NCBI RefSeq assembly: GCF_023218075.1
Contig: NZ_JALPTB010000068.1
Span: forward strand, 1-33,742
Origin: Rhodococcus sp. HM1
GTDB lineage: Bacteria > Actinomycetota > Actinomycetes > Mycobacteriales > Mycobacteriaceae
Reading direction: 5' to 3'
Length of the DNA: 33,742 bases
Shown: positions 17,086 to 25,309 of the stretch, piece after piece
Position numbering within the stretch: the stretch's first letter is position 1
Layout: each line of letters begins with the position of its first letter
Program-made: the position numbers and the translations under genes
The notes under the pieces: generated by a model
Database searches by the model: none
Seen by the model: only the letters and a program-made list of their open reading frames with translations
What the model was told of the DNA's origin: nothing

Positions 17086-17102
17086 TATATCGCACCGATA
17101 TA
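17086..17102. promoter_or_regulatory. Perfect palindrome upstream of padR, probable operator
   Basis: TATATCG (17086-17092), CAC, CGATATA (17096-17102): two perfect 7-base arms in an otherwise GC-rich region, continuing into TATATG. Position and AT-rich symmetry fit a PadR dimer site overlapping the padR-ino1 promoter. Confidence 0.65.
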
Positions 17103-17227
17103 TATGACGATACTCCGCGCCGATAGGTTTGCCACATGTGTCGGGGGGACCGGCCTGTTCGAGGCGTGCGGGAACCCGACCGGCGCCGCGGTCGCCGCGC
17201 GGATCGAGCGGTCGCGCCGACGCGGAG

Positions 17228-18067
17228 TCAGCGGTATTCGCGCAGGACGGATCCGTCGAAACCGGCCTTCAGATACCCGTTTCCCAGGTCGTTGCGGTAG
17301 TCGACGTAGATGTTGGTCGTGGGCGTGCCGTCGTCCCGGATGATGACGTGGGTCACCACGCCCTCCGGCGCGCCCAGCAATCCCGGGGCCCGGGCGATCA
17401 GGTCGTCCAGGGCCGCAGCATCGACCAGGGCGGCATCGAAATCGCGAAAGCCGGGGAAACGCGACGACGCCGGCACGTTCGTCCGCTCCCAGCCACCCTT
17501 GAACGTGTAGGGCACGATGCGGTCGGGAGCCTCGGGCAGTGCACGACCCGCCGCCGCCCGTTCGGGATACAGGATGACCTCGTACGCGATGGTGTCGCCG
17601 AACTCCGCGCGGTAGCTGTCGACGACGCGCTGGAAGCCGCCGGGCCGGAGCGGGCGCACGGGCTCGACGGCCGCAACCGTGCTCGATTCGGCCGGACCTG
17701 GGGGATCGGCCGACGCGGCCTCGCCCGCAGGCGCCGGCGATCCGGATTCGGGGGAATCGCTCCCGTTCGACACCACGACGGCGACGGTGACCGCGACGGC
17801 TGCGGCCGCGACGACCCAGGCCGATTTCCGGCCACGCCCCGAGCGGGCCGCAGGAGGGGTGACCTCGACGGATTCCACCGGTGGTTGCAGGTCGCGGACC
17901 AGGTCGGCGAGTTCACGCAGTGTCTTCGCGGACTGGGCCCGGGCCACGAACTCGCGGTGCTCGGATGCGTCGAGCTGACCGTCGGCGTAGGCCTGGTCCA
18001 GCCGGGCGCACGTGTTCACGCGATCGATGTCGCGGGCCCGGGTCTGCGGCGTCTGTCGGGTGGACAC
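17228..18067 (-). CDS. DUF1707-containing membrane-anchored protein
   Basis: 279 aa. Residues about 10-60 (ARDIDRVNTCARLDQAYADG, then QLDASEHREFVARAQSAKTL) match the SHOCT-like DUF1707 domain. One membrane helix follows a GRGRK stretch at about 84-101. After it comes a Ser/Pro/Ala-rich linker, then an outer domain of about 150 residues ending KAGFDGSVLREYR. The topology is cytoplasmic N-terminus, external C-terminus. It sits where M. tuberculosis has the membrane protein Rv0048c. GTG 18067 is the best start, although no clear ribosome site is visible. Function unknown; the external half resembles no family I can name. Confidence 0.78.
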   Translation of the reverse strand: MSTRQTPQTRARDIDRVNTCARLDQAYADGQLDASEHREFVARAQSAKTLRELADLVRDLQPPVESVEVTPPAARSGRGRKSAWVVAAAAVAVTVAVVVSNGSDSPESGSPAPAGEAASADPPGPAESSTVAAVEPVRPLRPGGFQRVVDSYRAEFGDTIAYEVILYPERAAAGRALPEAPDRIVPYTFKGGWERTNVPASSRFPGFRDFDAALVDAAALDDLIARAPGLLGAPEGVVTHVIIRDDGTPTTNIYVDYRNDLGNGYLKAGFDGSVLREYR

Positions 18068-18163
18068 CGGTGCAGAGTAATTCGTCCCGAACGATCGCGG
18101 GGAAACCGTCACGCAGCACACACCCCGACCACTTCGACAGCACCCGCACGTACTCTGGAACGC

Positions 18164-18586
18164 GTGCGAACACAGCGGCAGGTGGTGGACTACGCGTTGC
18201 AGCGACGGTCGCTGCTCGCCGAGGTCTACTCGGGACGACGGGGCGTCGCGGAGGTCTGCGACGCCAGTCCCTATCTGCTGCGTGCCGCGAAGTTCCACGG
18301 GAAGGGCAGCGAAGTCGTCTGCCCGATCTGCAGGAAAGAGCAGCTCACACTCGTTTCGTGGGTGTTCGGCGAGAAACTGGGCCAGGTGTCCGGGTCCGCC
18401 CGCACCGCCGAGGAACTCGACCGCCTGGCAGCCAGCCAGGAGGCGTTCTCGGTCCACGTGGTCGAGGTGTGCCGCACCTGCAGTTGGAACCATTTGGTCC
18501 AGTCCTATGTCGTCGGCGCCGAGCCTGCGCCGCCGCGGCCGCGACGCCGGTCGACGGGGCAGAGCCGTCGCACCGCGAGCGAGTGA
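18164..18586 (+). CDS. DUF5318 family zinc-ribbon-like protein
   Basis: 140 aa, corresponding in position and size to Rv0049. It begins VRTQRQVVDYALQRRSLLAE and carries two cysteine pairs, CPICRKE (from about residue 48) and CRTCSWN (about 106), spaced like a zinc ribbon. It ends in an Arg/Pro-rich tail. GTG 18164 was chosen from the conserved beginning; the upstream CTGGAA is a weak ribosome site. It is divergent from the DUF1707 gene and 140 bp ahead of ponA. The biochemical role is unknown. Confidence 0.82.
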   Translation: MRTQRQVVDYALQRRSLLAEVYSGRRGVAEVCDASPYLLRAAKFHGKGSEVVCPICRKEQLTLVSWVFGEKLGQVSGSARTAEELDRLAASQEAFSVHVVEVCRTCSWNHLVQSYVVGAEPAPPRPRRRSTGQSRRTASE

Positions 18587-18726
18587 ACGAGGACGCCCGG
18601 TCCCGTGATCGAACGCTGCCTGAACGTAACGCTGTCCGTTGAGGCCCGACGATGTTGTCGGGTGCCCACCGGCGTGAAACGAGGACGTGTCGTACCGCGT
18701 CCGCGCAACCAGTTGGAGATGAGTAC

Positions 18727-21657
18727 GTGAATTCCCCTGACAACGATCCACAGGTCGATCGGCCCACCCCGCCGCGCCGGACCGGCCCTGCCGATCCGCG
18801 CCAGCAGCGGGTCCCGGGACCGGGACCGGTCGGGGGATCCGCCCAGGACCGGCCGCTGCCGCCGCAGCCCTATCCGGGGCAGCAGGGCCGGCCGGGTCAG
18901 CAGGGACAGCCCGGCCCGCGCGCCGGGGGCCCGCCGGGACCGCCGCCGATGCGGAACCCGATGCCCCGGAATCCGCAGCAACCACAGCAGCAGGGCCCGC
19001 AGCAACCGCAGGGCCCCCAATATCCGCAGGGGCCTCAGCGTCCCCAGCAGTCTCCGCGGAGCGGGCCGATTCCGCAGCAGAATCCGCGCAGCGGACCGGT
19101 TCCCCAGCAGAACCCCCGCAGCGGACCTATGCCCCAACAGAACCCGCGCAGCGGACCGATGCCGCAGCAGCGTCCCCAGCAGTTCGCCGCCGCGCCGCCG
19201 AACCGTGCACAGACGGGTCCCCAGCAGCCGGCCGGCGGCCGGCCTCAGGCCGACCCGACCGTACGGATCCCGCAGGATCAGGCCCGGCAGGCCGTGGCCG
19301 CCAACCGGCAGCCTCCGTCACGCCCCGCAGGTACCCCGCCGGGTGGACGTCCGCCGACTCCGCCCCCGACCGCCCGCGGCGGCGGCGACGGCGGCGGCAA
19401 GGGCGGCAAGTCGTCCCGGTGGCGCACCATCCGGCGCATCGGTTACGTGGCGGTCGCGCTCGGCCTGATCGTTCCGATTCTCACGTTCATGGTCGCCTAC
19501 GTCGTCCAGGACGTGCCCCGGCCCGGTGACCTCAAAACCAATCAGGTCGCCACGATCTACGCGTCCGACGGCTCGACGGTCATCACGAAGGTGATCCCGC
19601 CCGAAGGAAACCGCACCGAGGTCCGGCTCGACGAGATCCCCGAGCACGTCCGCAACGCCGTGCTCGCCGCCGAGGACCGCGACTTCTACACCAACCCGGG
19701 CTTCTCGGTCACCGGCTTCGCGCGCGCGGCTCGCGACAACATCCTGGGCCGTGAGAGCGCGGGTGGTGGCTCGACCATCACCCAGCAGTACGTCAAGACC
19801 GCCCTCGTCGGGTCGGAGCGCACGCTCACCCGAAAGATGAAGGAACTGGTGCTGTCGTCGAAGATGGCCAACCAGTGGTCGAAGGATGACATCCTCGCCG
19901 CCTATCTGAACACCATCTACTTCGGTCGCGGTGCGTACGGCATCGCCGCGGCGTCCAACGCCTACTTCGGCAAGCCGGTCGGCGCGCTGACCGTCGAGGA
20001 AGGTGCGGTGCTGGCGTCGTCGATCCAGCTGCCGTCGCTGCTGGACCCGGAGCAGAACCCGGAGGGCGCCGAGGCTCGCTGGAACTACGTGCTCGACGGC
20101 ATGGTGACGGCCGGAACCCTCAACGCCCAGGATCGCGCCGGCATGAAGTACCCCGCGTACGTGCCGCTCGCCGAACTGGACAACGGAGACGAATCCTCGG
20201 GTCCCGAAGGACTCCTGAAGAACCAGGTGCTGCAGGAGCTGTCCGCGGAAGGCATCGACGAGAAGCTCCTCAACACCGAGGGCCTCGAGATCACCACGAC
20301 CATCGACCCGCAGGCACAGGAAGCGGCCCTGGACGCGGTCCGCTCGACGATGGAGGGCGAACCGGAGGAACTGCGCACCGCCGTCGTGTCCGTCGACCCG
20401 CACACCGGTGCCGTCCGCGCGTACTACGGCGGCGATAGCGGCATCGGGTTCGACTTCGCACAGTCCGGCCTGCAGACCGGTTCGTCGTTCAAGGTGTTCG
20501 GCCTGGCCGCGAACCTGGAGCAGGGCAAGCCCCTGTCGACGACCTACGACAGCGGCCCGCTCACCGTGAACGGCATCAAGATCGGCAACGTCGAGGGTGA
20601 GCAGTGCGGCCAGTGCACCATCGCCGAGGCGTTGAAGCGGTCGCTGAACACCAGCTTCTACCGGATGATGCTGTCGATGGACAACGGCCCGCAGGCCATC
20701 GCGGACATGGCGCACAAGCTCGGCATCCCCAAGGAGATCCCCGGTGTCGGGGAAACCCTCACGGAACCGGACGGCGCCGGCCCGAACTACGGCATCGTCC
20801 TCGGCCAGTACCAGTCCCGCGTCATCGACATGGCCTCCGCGTACGCGACCCTCGCCGCGTCCGGCACCTACCACGAGCCGTACTTCGTGCAGAAGGTGGT
20901 CACCGCCGACGGCAGCGTGCTGCTCGACCGCGGCTCACCCACCGGTGAGAAGGTCGTAGACGACGCGGTCGCCGACAACACCACCGCCGCCATGCAGCCG
21001 ATCGCCGCGTACTCCAACGGGCACGCTCTCGCGGGCGGACGTCCGTCGGCGGCGAAGACGGGCACCGCGCAGCTCGGCGACACCGGTTCCAACAAGGACG
21101 CCTGGATGGTCGGGTACACCCCGTCGCTGTCGACGGCGGTGTGGGTCGGCACCGAACAGGGCCTGCCGCTCGAGAACAGCTGGGGCGGCATGATCTACGG
21201 TTCCGGTCTGCCCTCCGACATCTGGAAGGCGACGATGGACGGCGCTCTCGAGGGCACGGACGTCGAGAAGTTCCCGACCCCGGGCGCCATCGCCGGCGTG
21301 TCCGGTGTGCCCGCCTTCACGGCCGAGGTCACGGCCGTGCCGACGACCACCAAGGCCCCGGAGACGAGCCGCACGATTCCGTCGTTGCCGGAGATCCCCG
21401 AGATCACGACGCGGGACGTCGAGATCCTGCCGGGCGTGACCATTCAGCTGCCGGGGGTGGCGCAACAGCCGACCACCACTCCGCAGCGGCCCGGCCGGGA
21501 GACGGAGACGACCCCGGAAGAGGACTCACCAGGTTTCGGAACCGAGGAGGATTCGGGCGACGAGCAGGGAACGGAACCGTCCGTGGAGGAAGCGGTTCCG
21601 GCACCGGGCGGACAGGCCGGCCGGCAGCAACCCGGCGGAGCAGTACCAGGCAGGTAA
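18727..21657 (+). CDS. ponA1: Bifunctional class A penicillin-binding protein PonA1
   Basis: 976 aa. The order is: a cytoplasmic Pro/Gln/Gly-rich region (1-230) with four decapeptide repeats; one membrane helix (about 238-262); the GT51 glycosyltransferase domain with catalytic Glu316 in AAEDRDFY; and the transpeptidase with SSFK (Ser586), SLN (639-641) and KTG (777-779). A Pro/Thr/Glu-rich tail follows from about 870. It polymerises and cross-links peptidoglycan outside the membrane. GTG 18727 has GGAG 8 bases upstream. Position matches Rv0050. The N-terminus is longer than I recall for M. tuberculosis PonA1, and no PASTA domain is visible, unlike PonA2. The GT51 motif has TNPG where many homologues have H-G. 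Confidence 0.94.
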   Translation: MNSPDNDPQVDRPTPPRRTGPADPRQQRVPGPGPVGGSAQDRPLPPQPYPGQQGRPGQQGQPGPRAGGPPGPPPMRNPMPRNPQQPQQQGPQQPQGPQYPQGPQRPQQSPRSGPIPQQNPRSGPVPQQNPRSGPMPQQNPRSGPMPQQRPQQFAAAPPNRAQTGPQQPAGGRPQADPTVRIPQDQARQAVAANRQPPSRPAGTPPGGRPPTPPPTARGGGDGGGKGGKSSRWRTIRRIGYVAVALGLIVPILTFMVAYVVQDVPRPGDLKTNQVATIYASDGSTVITKVIPPEGNRTEVRLDEIPEHVRNAVLAAEDRDFYTNPGFSVTGFARAARDNILGRESAGGGSTITQQYVKTALVGSERTLTRKMKELVLSSKMANQWSKDDILAAYLNTIYFGRGAYGIAAASNAYFGKPVGALTVEEGAVLASSIQLPSLLDPEQNPEGAEARWNYVLDGMVTAGTLNAQDRAGMKYPAYVPLAELDNGDESSGPEGLLKNQVLQELSAEGIDEKLLNTEGLEITTTIDPQAQEAALDAVRSTMEGEPEELRTAVVSVDPHTGAVRAYYGGDSGIGFDFAQSGLQTGSSFKVFGLAANLEQGKPLSTTYDSGPLTVNGIKIGNVEGEQCGQCTIAEALKRSLNTSFYRMMLSMDNGPQAIADMAHKLGIPKEIPGVGETLTEPDGAGPNYGIVLGQYQSRVIDMASAYATLAASGTYHEPYFVQKVVTADGSVLLDRGSPTGEKVVDDAVADNTTAAMQPIAAYSNGHALAGGRPSAAKTGTAQLGDTGSNKDAWMVGYTPSLSTAVWVGTEQGLPLENSWGGMIYGSGLPSDIWKATMDGALEGTDVEKFPTPGAIAGVSGVPAFTAEVTAVPTTTKAPETSRTIPSLPEIPEITTRDVEILPGVTIQLPGVAQQPTTTPQRPGRETETTPEEDSPGFGTEEDSGDEQGTEPSVEEAVPAPGGQAGRQQPGGAVPGR
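19051..19170 (+). repeat. Four tandem 30-bp repeats in ponA1
   Basis: Four in-frame 30-base units at 19051, 19081, 19111 and 19141 encode (S/N)PRSGP(I/V/M)PQQ. They occupy residues 109-148 of the cytoplasmic N-terminus. Surrounding PQQ and PQG runs look like decayed older copies. Copy number is likely to vary between strains. Confidence 0.9.
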
Positions 21658-21667
21658 CCTCGCCTCC

Positions 21668-23275
21668 GTGAGCGACAAGGAGGCGACCGGCAGGCCCGCG
21701 GGCGCGAAGACGAGGGTCGTGTCGCCGGCACCGCTCGCACCCGACCTCCGCTCGGCGGACTGGCGCGACACTCCCGGATGGAACGATCCGATGGTGTCGC
21801 GCCTGTCCACCGCGATCGGTGGGCCGGTCGGCCGGTACGCGCTGCTCGGCCGCACCCGCTTCTTCACTCCGCTGCGGGTGCTGCTGCTTCTGGCCGTGGT
21901 GTTCCTGTCCTTCGGCTGGTTCACCAAGGCCGCCTGCATCCAGCAGGCGCCGATCGGACCGAACGGTGAACTGGGACTCGACTGGCGTGGCAACCGCCAG
22001 TACGTCGCGATGTGCTACTCGGATGTCGTGCCGCTGTACGGCGCCGAACGCCTCAACGAGGGCGCGTTCCCGTACGCGACGTCCTGGGAGGAACCCGCAC
22101 CGGACGGCGGCACGCAGGTCCGCTACATGGAATACCCGGTGGTCGCCGGGCTGTACCAGTACGTGTCGATGCGGATCGCGAAGGCGTGGGATTCCGCGTC
22201 GTGGCTGCCCGGCGGCCTGCAGGTGGCGATCTACTTCAACGTCGTCGCGCTCGGCTCGGCCATGGCGTGGCTCGTGACGGTGTGGGCGACCGCGCTGTCC
22301 GCCGGCCGCCGGATCTGGGATGCCGCGCTCGTCGCGGCATCCCCGCTGGTGATCGTGCACGCGTTCACCAACTTCGACGCACTCGCCACCGCGTGCGCCG
22401 CCGGTGGACTGCTCGCCTGGGCACGCCGCCGGCCGGTCCTGGCCGGCGTTCTCCTCGGACTCGGCGGCGCCACGAAGCTGTATCCGCTGCTGCTGCTGGG
22501 CCCGCTGTTCCTGCTGTGTCTGCGCGCGGGCAAGATGCGTGCCTTCGGCCGGACCGCGGCGGCGGCTGCGGCGGCGTGGCTGGTCGTGAATCTGCCGATC
22601 ATGCTGCTGTTCCCGCGCGGATGGGCCGAGTTCTTCCGTCTCAACACCGAACGCGGCGTCGATCCCGATTCGATCTACAACGTGGTGCGTTCCCTCACCA
22701 CGTGGTCCGGGTGGGATCCGGCGACGTCGAACCTGGTGTCGCTGCTGTTGTTCGCGGCCGCGTGCGCGGCGATCGCGTGGCTCGCCCTGACCGCCGCGCG
22801 CCGGCCCCGGCTGGCCCAGTTGTGTTTTCTCGTGGTCGCGGCGTTCCTGCTCACCAACAAGGTGTGGAGTCCGCAGTATTCGCTGTGGCTGGTGCCGCTC
22901 GCGGTGCTCGCGCTGCCTCATCGCCGGGCGCTGCTCGCGTGGATGACGATCGATGCGCTCGTGTGGGTGCCGCGCATGTACTACTACCTCGGTCCTGCGG
23001 AGAAGGGACTGCCCGAACAGTGGTTCACCGTCACCGTCCTGATCCGGGACCTGGCGGTGCTGGCGCTGTGCGTCGCGGTGATCCGGCAGATCCGGAGACC
23101 TGCCGAGGATCTCGTGCGTTACGGGTTCGTCGACGACCCGATCGGTGGGGTCGTCGATCAGGCCCCGGACGACTTCCCGCGCTGGTGGCCGAAGGTGCTG
23201 CGCCCCCGGGACGGCCGCGAATCACCCACGAAGTCATCCGATGGGACGACGCGGACTGTCGGTGCCTCGACCTAG
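21668..23275 (+). CDS. GT87-type polyprenol-phosphate-mannose-dependent transferase-like membrane protein
   Basis: 535 aa, about 9-12 membrane spans after a hydrophilic N-terminus of about 65 residues. Family features are CYSDVVPLYG followed by MEYPVVAGLYQYVSM in the first outer loop, FTNFDALATACAA, GGATKLYPLLLLGP and NKVWSPQYSLWLVPL. These match DUF2029/GT87 proteins, and the location matches Rv0051. Such enzymes transfer mannose or arabinose from a polyprenyl phosphate outside the membrane, and the acidic residues of the first loop would be catalytic. GTG 21668 lies 10 bases after the ponA1 stop, so the two are probably cotranscribed. Acceptor unknown. A paralogue lies at 26345-27715. Confidence 0.85.
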   Translation: MSDKEATGRPAGAKTRVVSPAPLAPDLRSADWRDTPGWNDPMVSRLSTAIGGPVGRYALLGRTRFFTPLRVLLLLAVVFLSFGWFTKAACIQQAPIGPNGELGLDWRGNRQYVAMCYSDVVPLYGAERLNEGAFPYATSWEEPAPDGGTQVRYMEYPVVAGLYQYVSMRIAKAWDSASWLPGGLQVAIYFNVVALGSAMAWLVTVWATALSAGRRIWDAALVAASPLVIVHAFTNFDALATACAAGGLLAWARRRPVLAGVLLGLGGATKLYPLLLLGPLFLLCLRAGKMRAFGRTAAAAAAAWLVVNLPIMLLFPRGWAEFFRLNTERGVDPDSIYNVVRSLTTWSGWDPATSNLVSLLLFAAACAAIAWLALTAARRPRLAQLCFLVVAAFLLTNKVWSPQYSLWLVPLAVLALPHRRALLAWMTIDALVWVPRMYYYLGPAEKGLPEQWFTVTVLIRDLAVLALCVAVIRQIRRPAEDLVRYGFVDDPIGGVVDQAPDDFPRWWPKVLRPRDGRESPTKSSDGTTRTVGAST

Positions 23276-23301
23276 TCTCGACGGGGACGTGAGGAGGCGC
23301 T

Positions 23302-23763
23302 GTGGCTGCGAATCACCGCGGCTCGTCGGGGCAGGCGACGACCGGATCGGTTCCGTGTGAACTCGCGTGGGCTGTTGCCCGCGGCGACTCGTCCGCGATC
23401 CCGGCCTTGTTGCGTGTGCTGCACCCGCGGGTGGTGGGCTATTGCCGCGCCCGGGCCCACGACGGTGGTATCCCCTTCGCCGAAGCCGACCGGATCGCTC
23501 TCGACGCATGCCGGACCGTGCTCGCCGAACTCTCCTCCCCCACGGGTGCGAATCGGAACTTCGCCACTCTCGTCTACGAGATCGCATCCCGTGCCGTCGA
23601 TTCGGTATCCACGGACACGGCGGTGCAGTTGCGCCGGGAAGTGCTGATCATGCGCACGATCGTCGGGCTGGATCCCGAACAGACCGCGGCGGTGTTGAGC
23701 ATCAGCCCCGGCCGGGTCCGGCTGGAACAGCACGCGGCGTTGAAATCCCTGCGCGTGGCATGA
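23302..23763 (+). CDS. Shortened SigD-like ECF sigma factor-related protein
   Basis: 153 aa. Residues about 20-60 (LAWAVARGDSSAIPALL, then RVLHPRVVGYCRARA) match region 2.1 of SigD-type ECF sigma factors, and FATLVYEIASRAVDS fits the end of region 2. EVLIMRTIVGLDPEQTAAVL, then SISPGRVRLEQHAALKSLR, is a good region 4. Against SigD as I remember it, the linker between regions 2 and 4 is shorter by several tens of residues, and the DDVAQE motif of region 2.2 reads ADRIALDA. It may therefore recognise -35 DNA but bind core polymerase poorly. GTG 23302 has GAGGAGG 4 bases upstream. Whether it is an active sigma factor or a modulator is open. Confidence 0.62.
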   Translation: MAANHRGSSGQATTGSVPCELAWAVARGDSSAIPALLRVLHPRVVGYCRARAHDGGIPFAEADRIALDACRTVLAELSSPTGANRNFATLVYEIASRAVDSVSTDTAVQLRREVLIMRTIVGLDPEQTAAVLSISPGRVRLEQHAALKSLRVA

Positions 23764-23909
23764 CGTCGGCGCGACGTTACGTTTGCGCTCTGTGACGATT
23801 CCCTTGCAGTCGTCGGACGGCCTCGTCGGTCCGTAACCGTTATTATCCCGAGCATCACTTTTCGGAAGGTCGGGGGACCTGCGGCGGTGGGCCGATCGAG
23901 GAGGATCCC

Positions 23910-24185
23910 GTGTCAGCTGATGTTTCGTGGTCGGTTGCTGCCGTAAACCCCGAACCGACCCGCCCGTCGCTGTCCCCTCGTGAAGTCGAGGTTCTCCGCG
24001 GCTGGCTCCGATCCGATTCGAAGACCGAAGTCGCCGCCGAGCTGTTCATCTCCGTCGCCACCGTCAACACGCATCTGGCCCGGATACGGGAGAAATACGC
24101 CGCGGTGGGCCGGAATGCCGGTACCAAGGCCGCGCTCACCGCTCGGGCCCTGCAGGACGGCCTCGTCACCCTCGACGAGTTGTAG
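23910..24185 (+). CDS. Single-domain LuxR/NarL-type HTH protein (A)
   Basis: 91 aa, essentially only a GerE/LuxR DNA-binding domain: LSPREVEVLRGWLRSDSK, then VAAELFISVATVNTHLARIR and EKYAAVGRNAGTKAALTARA. No receiver or ligand-sensing domain precedes it; the first 20 residues are non-conserved. GTG 23910 has GAGGAGGA 4-5 bases upstream. TATTAT at 23841-23846 could be a -10 element. It converges on a clear paralogue (24190-24462), with 4 bases between the stop codons. A stand-alone HTH could act as a DNA-binding modulator or compete with a larger regulator; the target is unknown. Confidence 0.82.
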   Translation: MSADVSWSVAAVNPEPTRPSLSPREVEVLRGWLRSDSKTEVAAELFISVATVNTHLARIREKYAAVGRNAGTKAALTARALQDGLVTLDEL

Positions 24186-24230
24186 TCGGCTACCACTCGT
24201 CGAGCGTCGTCAGACCGTCCTGCAGGGCCC
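24145..24230. repeat. Inverted repeat formed by the convergent HTH gene ends
   Basis: GGGCCCTGCAGGACGG (24145-24160) is exactly complementary to 24215-24230. Pairing continues inward through CTCGACGAGT and GTAG with scattered mismatches to the junction between the two stops, giving arms of about 41 bases. It arises because the two genes are paralogues in opposite orientation, and it could end transcription from both sides. Confidence 0.85.
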
Positions 24231-24462
24231 GCGCGAACAACGCGGCCTTGGTGGGGGCGCTGCGTCCCACCGACGCGTACTTCGAACGGATCCGCGTGAT
24301 GTGGGTGTCGAGCGTCGATTCCGAGACGAACAACTCCTGCGCCGCGCGAGATTTCGAATCCGACGACAGCCAGGTCAGCAACACCTCCACCTCGCGGGCG
24401 CTCAGCAGCGGTCGACGTACCAGGGATGAACGGATCCGGGTCACGGGTTGGGGCGCAGTCAT
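24190..24462 (-). CDS. Single-domain LuxR/NarL-type HTH protein (B)
   Basis: 90 aa, paralogue of the convergent gene at 23910. LSAREVEVLLTWLSSDSK, then AQELFVSESTLDTHITRIRS and KYASVGRSAPTKAALFARA, match it at well over half the positions by eye, and both proteins end ALQDGL-TLDE. The domain is the LuxR-type HTH alone. ATG 24462 has AAGGAG about 5 bases upstream and is preferred to the in-frame start at 24546, which adds unrelated residues. The recognition helix (STLDTHITRIRS) differs from that of protein A (ATVNTHLARIRE), so the two may prefer different sites. Confidence 0.82.
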   Translation of the reverse strand: MTAPQPVTRIRSSLVRRPLLSAREVEVLLTWLSSDSKSRAAQELFVSESTLDTHITRIRSKYASVGRSAPTKAALFARALQDGLTTLDEW

Positions 24463-24572
24463 GGAGCTCCTTCCGGAGGAAGCCGAAACGGGGTGCGGCG
24501 CGAGAACGCCGGGAAAGGGGAACGGCGCGAGCGCGCCGGAATCCATCCTCGCCGCCGCCCGTGGTGGCGGGA

Positions 24573-25309
24573 ATGGTCGGCGTGGTCACCTTCGATCACG
24601 AGGGGCACCGGATGGCGGTGTCCGCGCAGGACGATGCGACGGTCGCGGTGGTGGACGTGACGGACCGGAACGCGCCACGGACGATCGGCACCTTCACGGC
24701 CGGAAACTATCCGCAGATGATGGCGTTCGCCCCGGACTGCACCCTGGCGGTGCCGACCGCGGACGGCGAGGTCGAACTGTGGGCGACCGCCGGGTCGTCG
24801 GAACCGACCCTGCTGTCGACCGTCGGTGGATTCGACAGTCAGGCGCAGGCGGTCGCATTCACGCCCGACGGTGCGACGCTCGCCGCGGGCAGCGCCGATC
24901 GCAGCATCCGGTTGTGGGACGTCACCGATCGCACTGCGCCGCGCGATCGGGCTCGGATCACGGGGCCGGCGGATGCGGTGTATTCGCTGCAGTTCTCACC
25001 GTCCGGCGATCGGCTCGCCGCCGGGGTCGGCGGTGGCGCGGCATGGCTCTGGGATGTGCAGGATGCGGAACACCCTGCGGCCTACGCCGTACTGTCCGCG
25101 TCCGGGACACGGGTCAACGATGCCACGTGGGCGCACGACGGTGAGATCCTCGCCGGGGGGGACCGGACCGGCTGGTGCGACTGTGGACCCCCGACACCGA
25201 GGCCGCGACGGACCGGGTGTGTGAGAACGCCGGATCCGCGATCACAGAGGAGGAGTGGGAACGGTTCCTTCCTGGTATCCCCTACCGGAATCCCTGCGCC
25301 GGCCGGTGA
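24573..25309 (+). pseudogene. WD40-repeat protein C-terminal remnant, frameshifted
   Basis: At least four WD40-like blades are readable: VTFDHEGHRMAVSAQDDATV, AFTPDGATLAAGSADRSIRL ending WDVTDRTAP, QFSPSGDRLAAGVGGGAAWL ending WDVQD, and WAHDGEILAGGDRTG. The next blade LVRLWTPDTEAATDRVCENA and the ending ITEEEWERFLPGIPY continue in a different frame, so one base is missing or extra near 25155-25173 (a run of seven G and ACCGGCTGG). The end resembles actinobacterial WD40 proteins with N-terminal BTAD or NTPase domains, all absent here. No good start was found; ATG 24573 has only a weak GGCGGG. The stop abuts the DUF2752 stop. Confidence 0.7.

Noticed and set aside
17112..17228. Inverted repeat ACTCCGCG / CGCGGAGT flanking the padR upstream region
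   Set aside because: Only 8 bases, about 100 bases apart, in GC-rich DNA where such matches occur by chance.
19051..19170. CRISPR array
   Set aside because: The 30-bp units are contiguous with no spacers and lie in frame inside ponA1.
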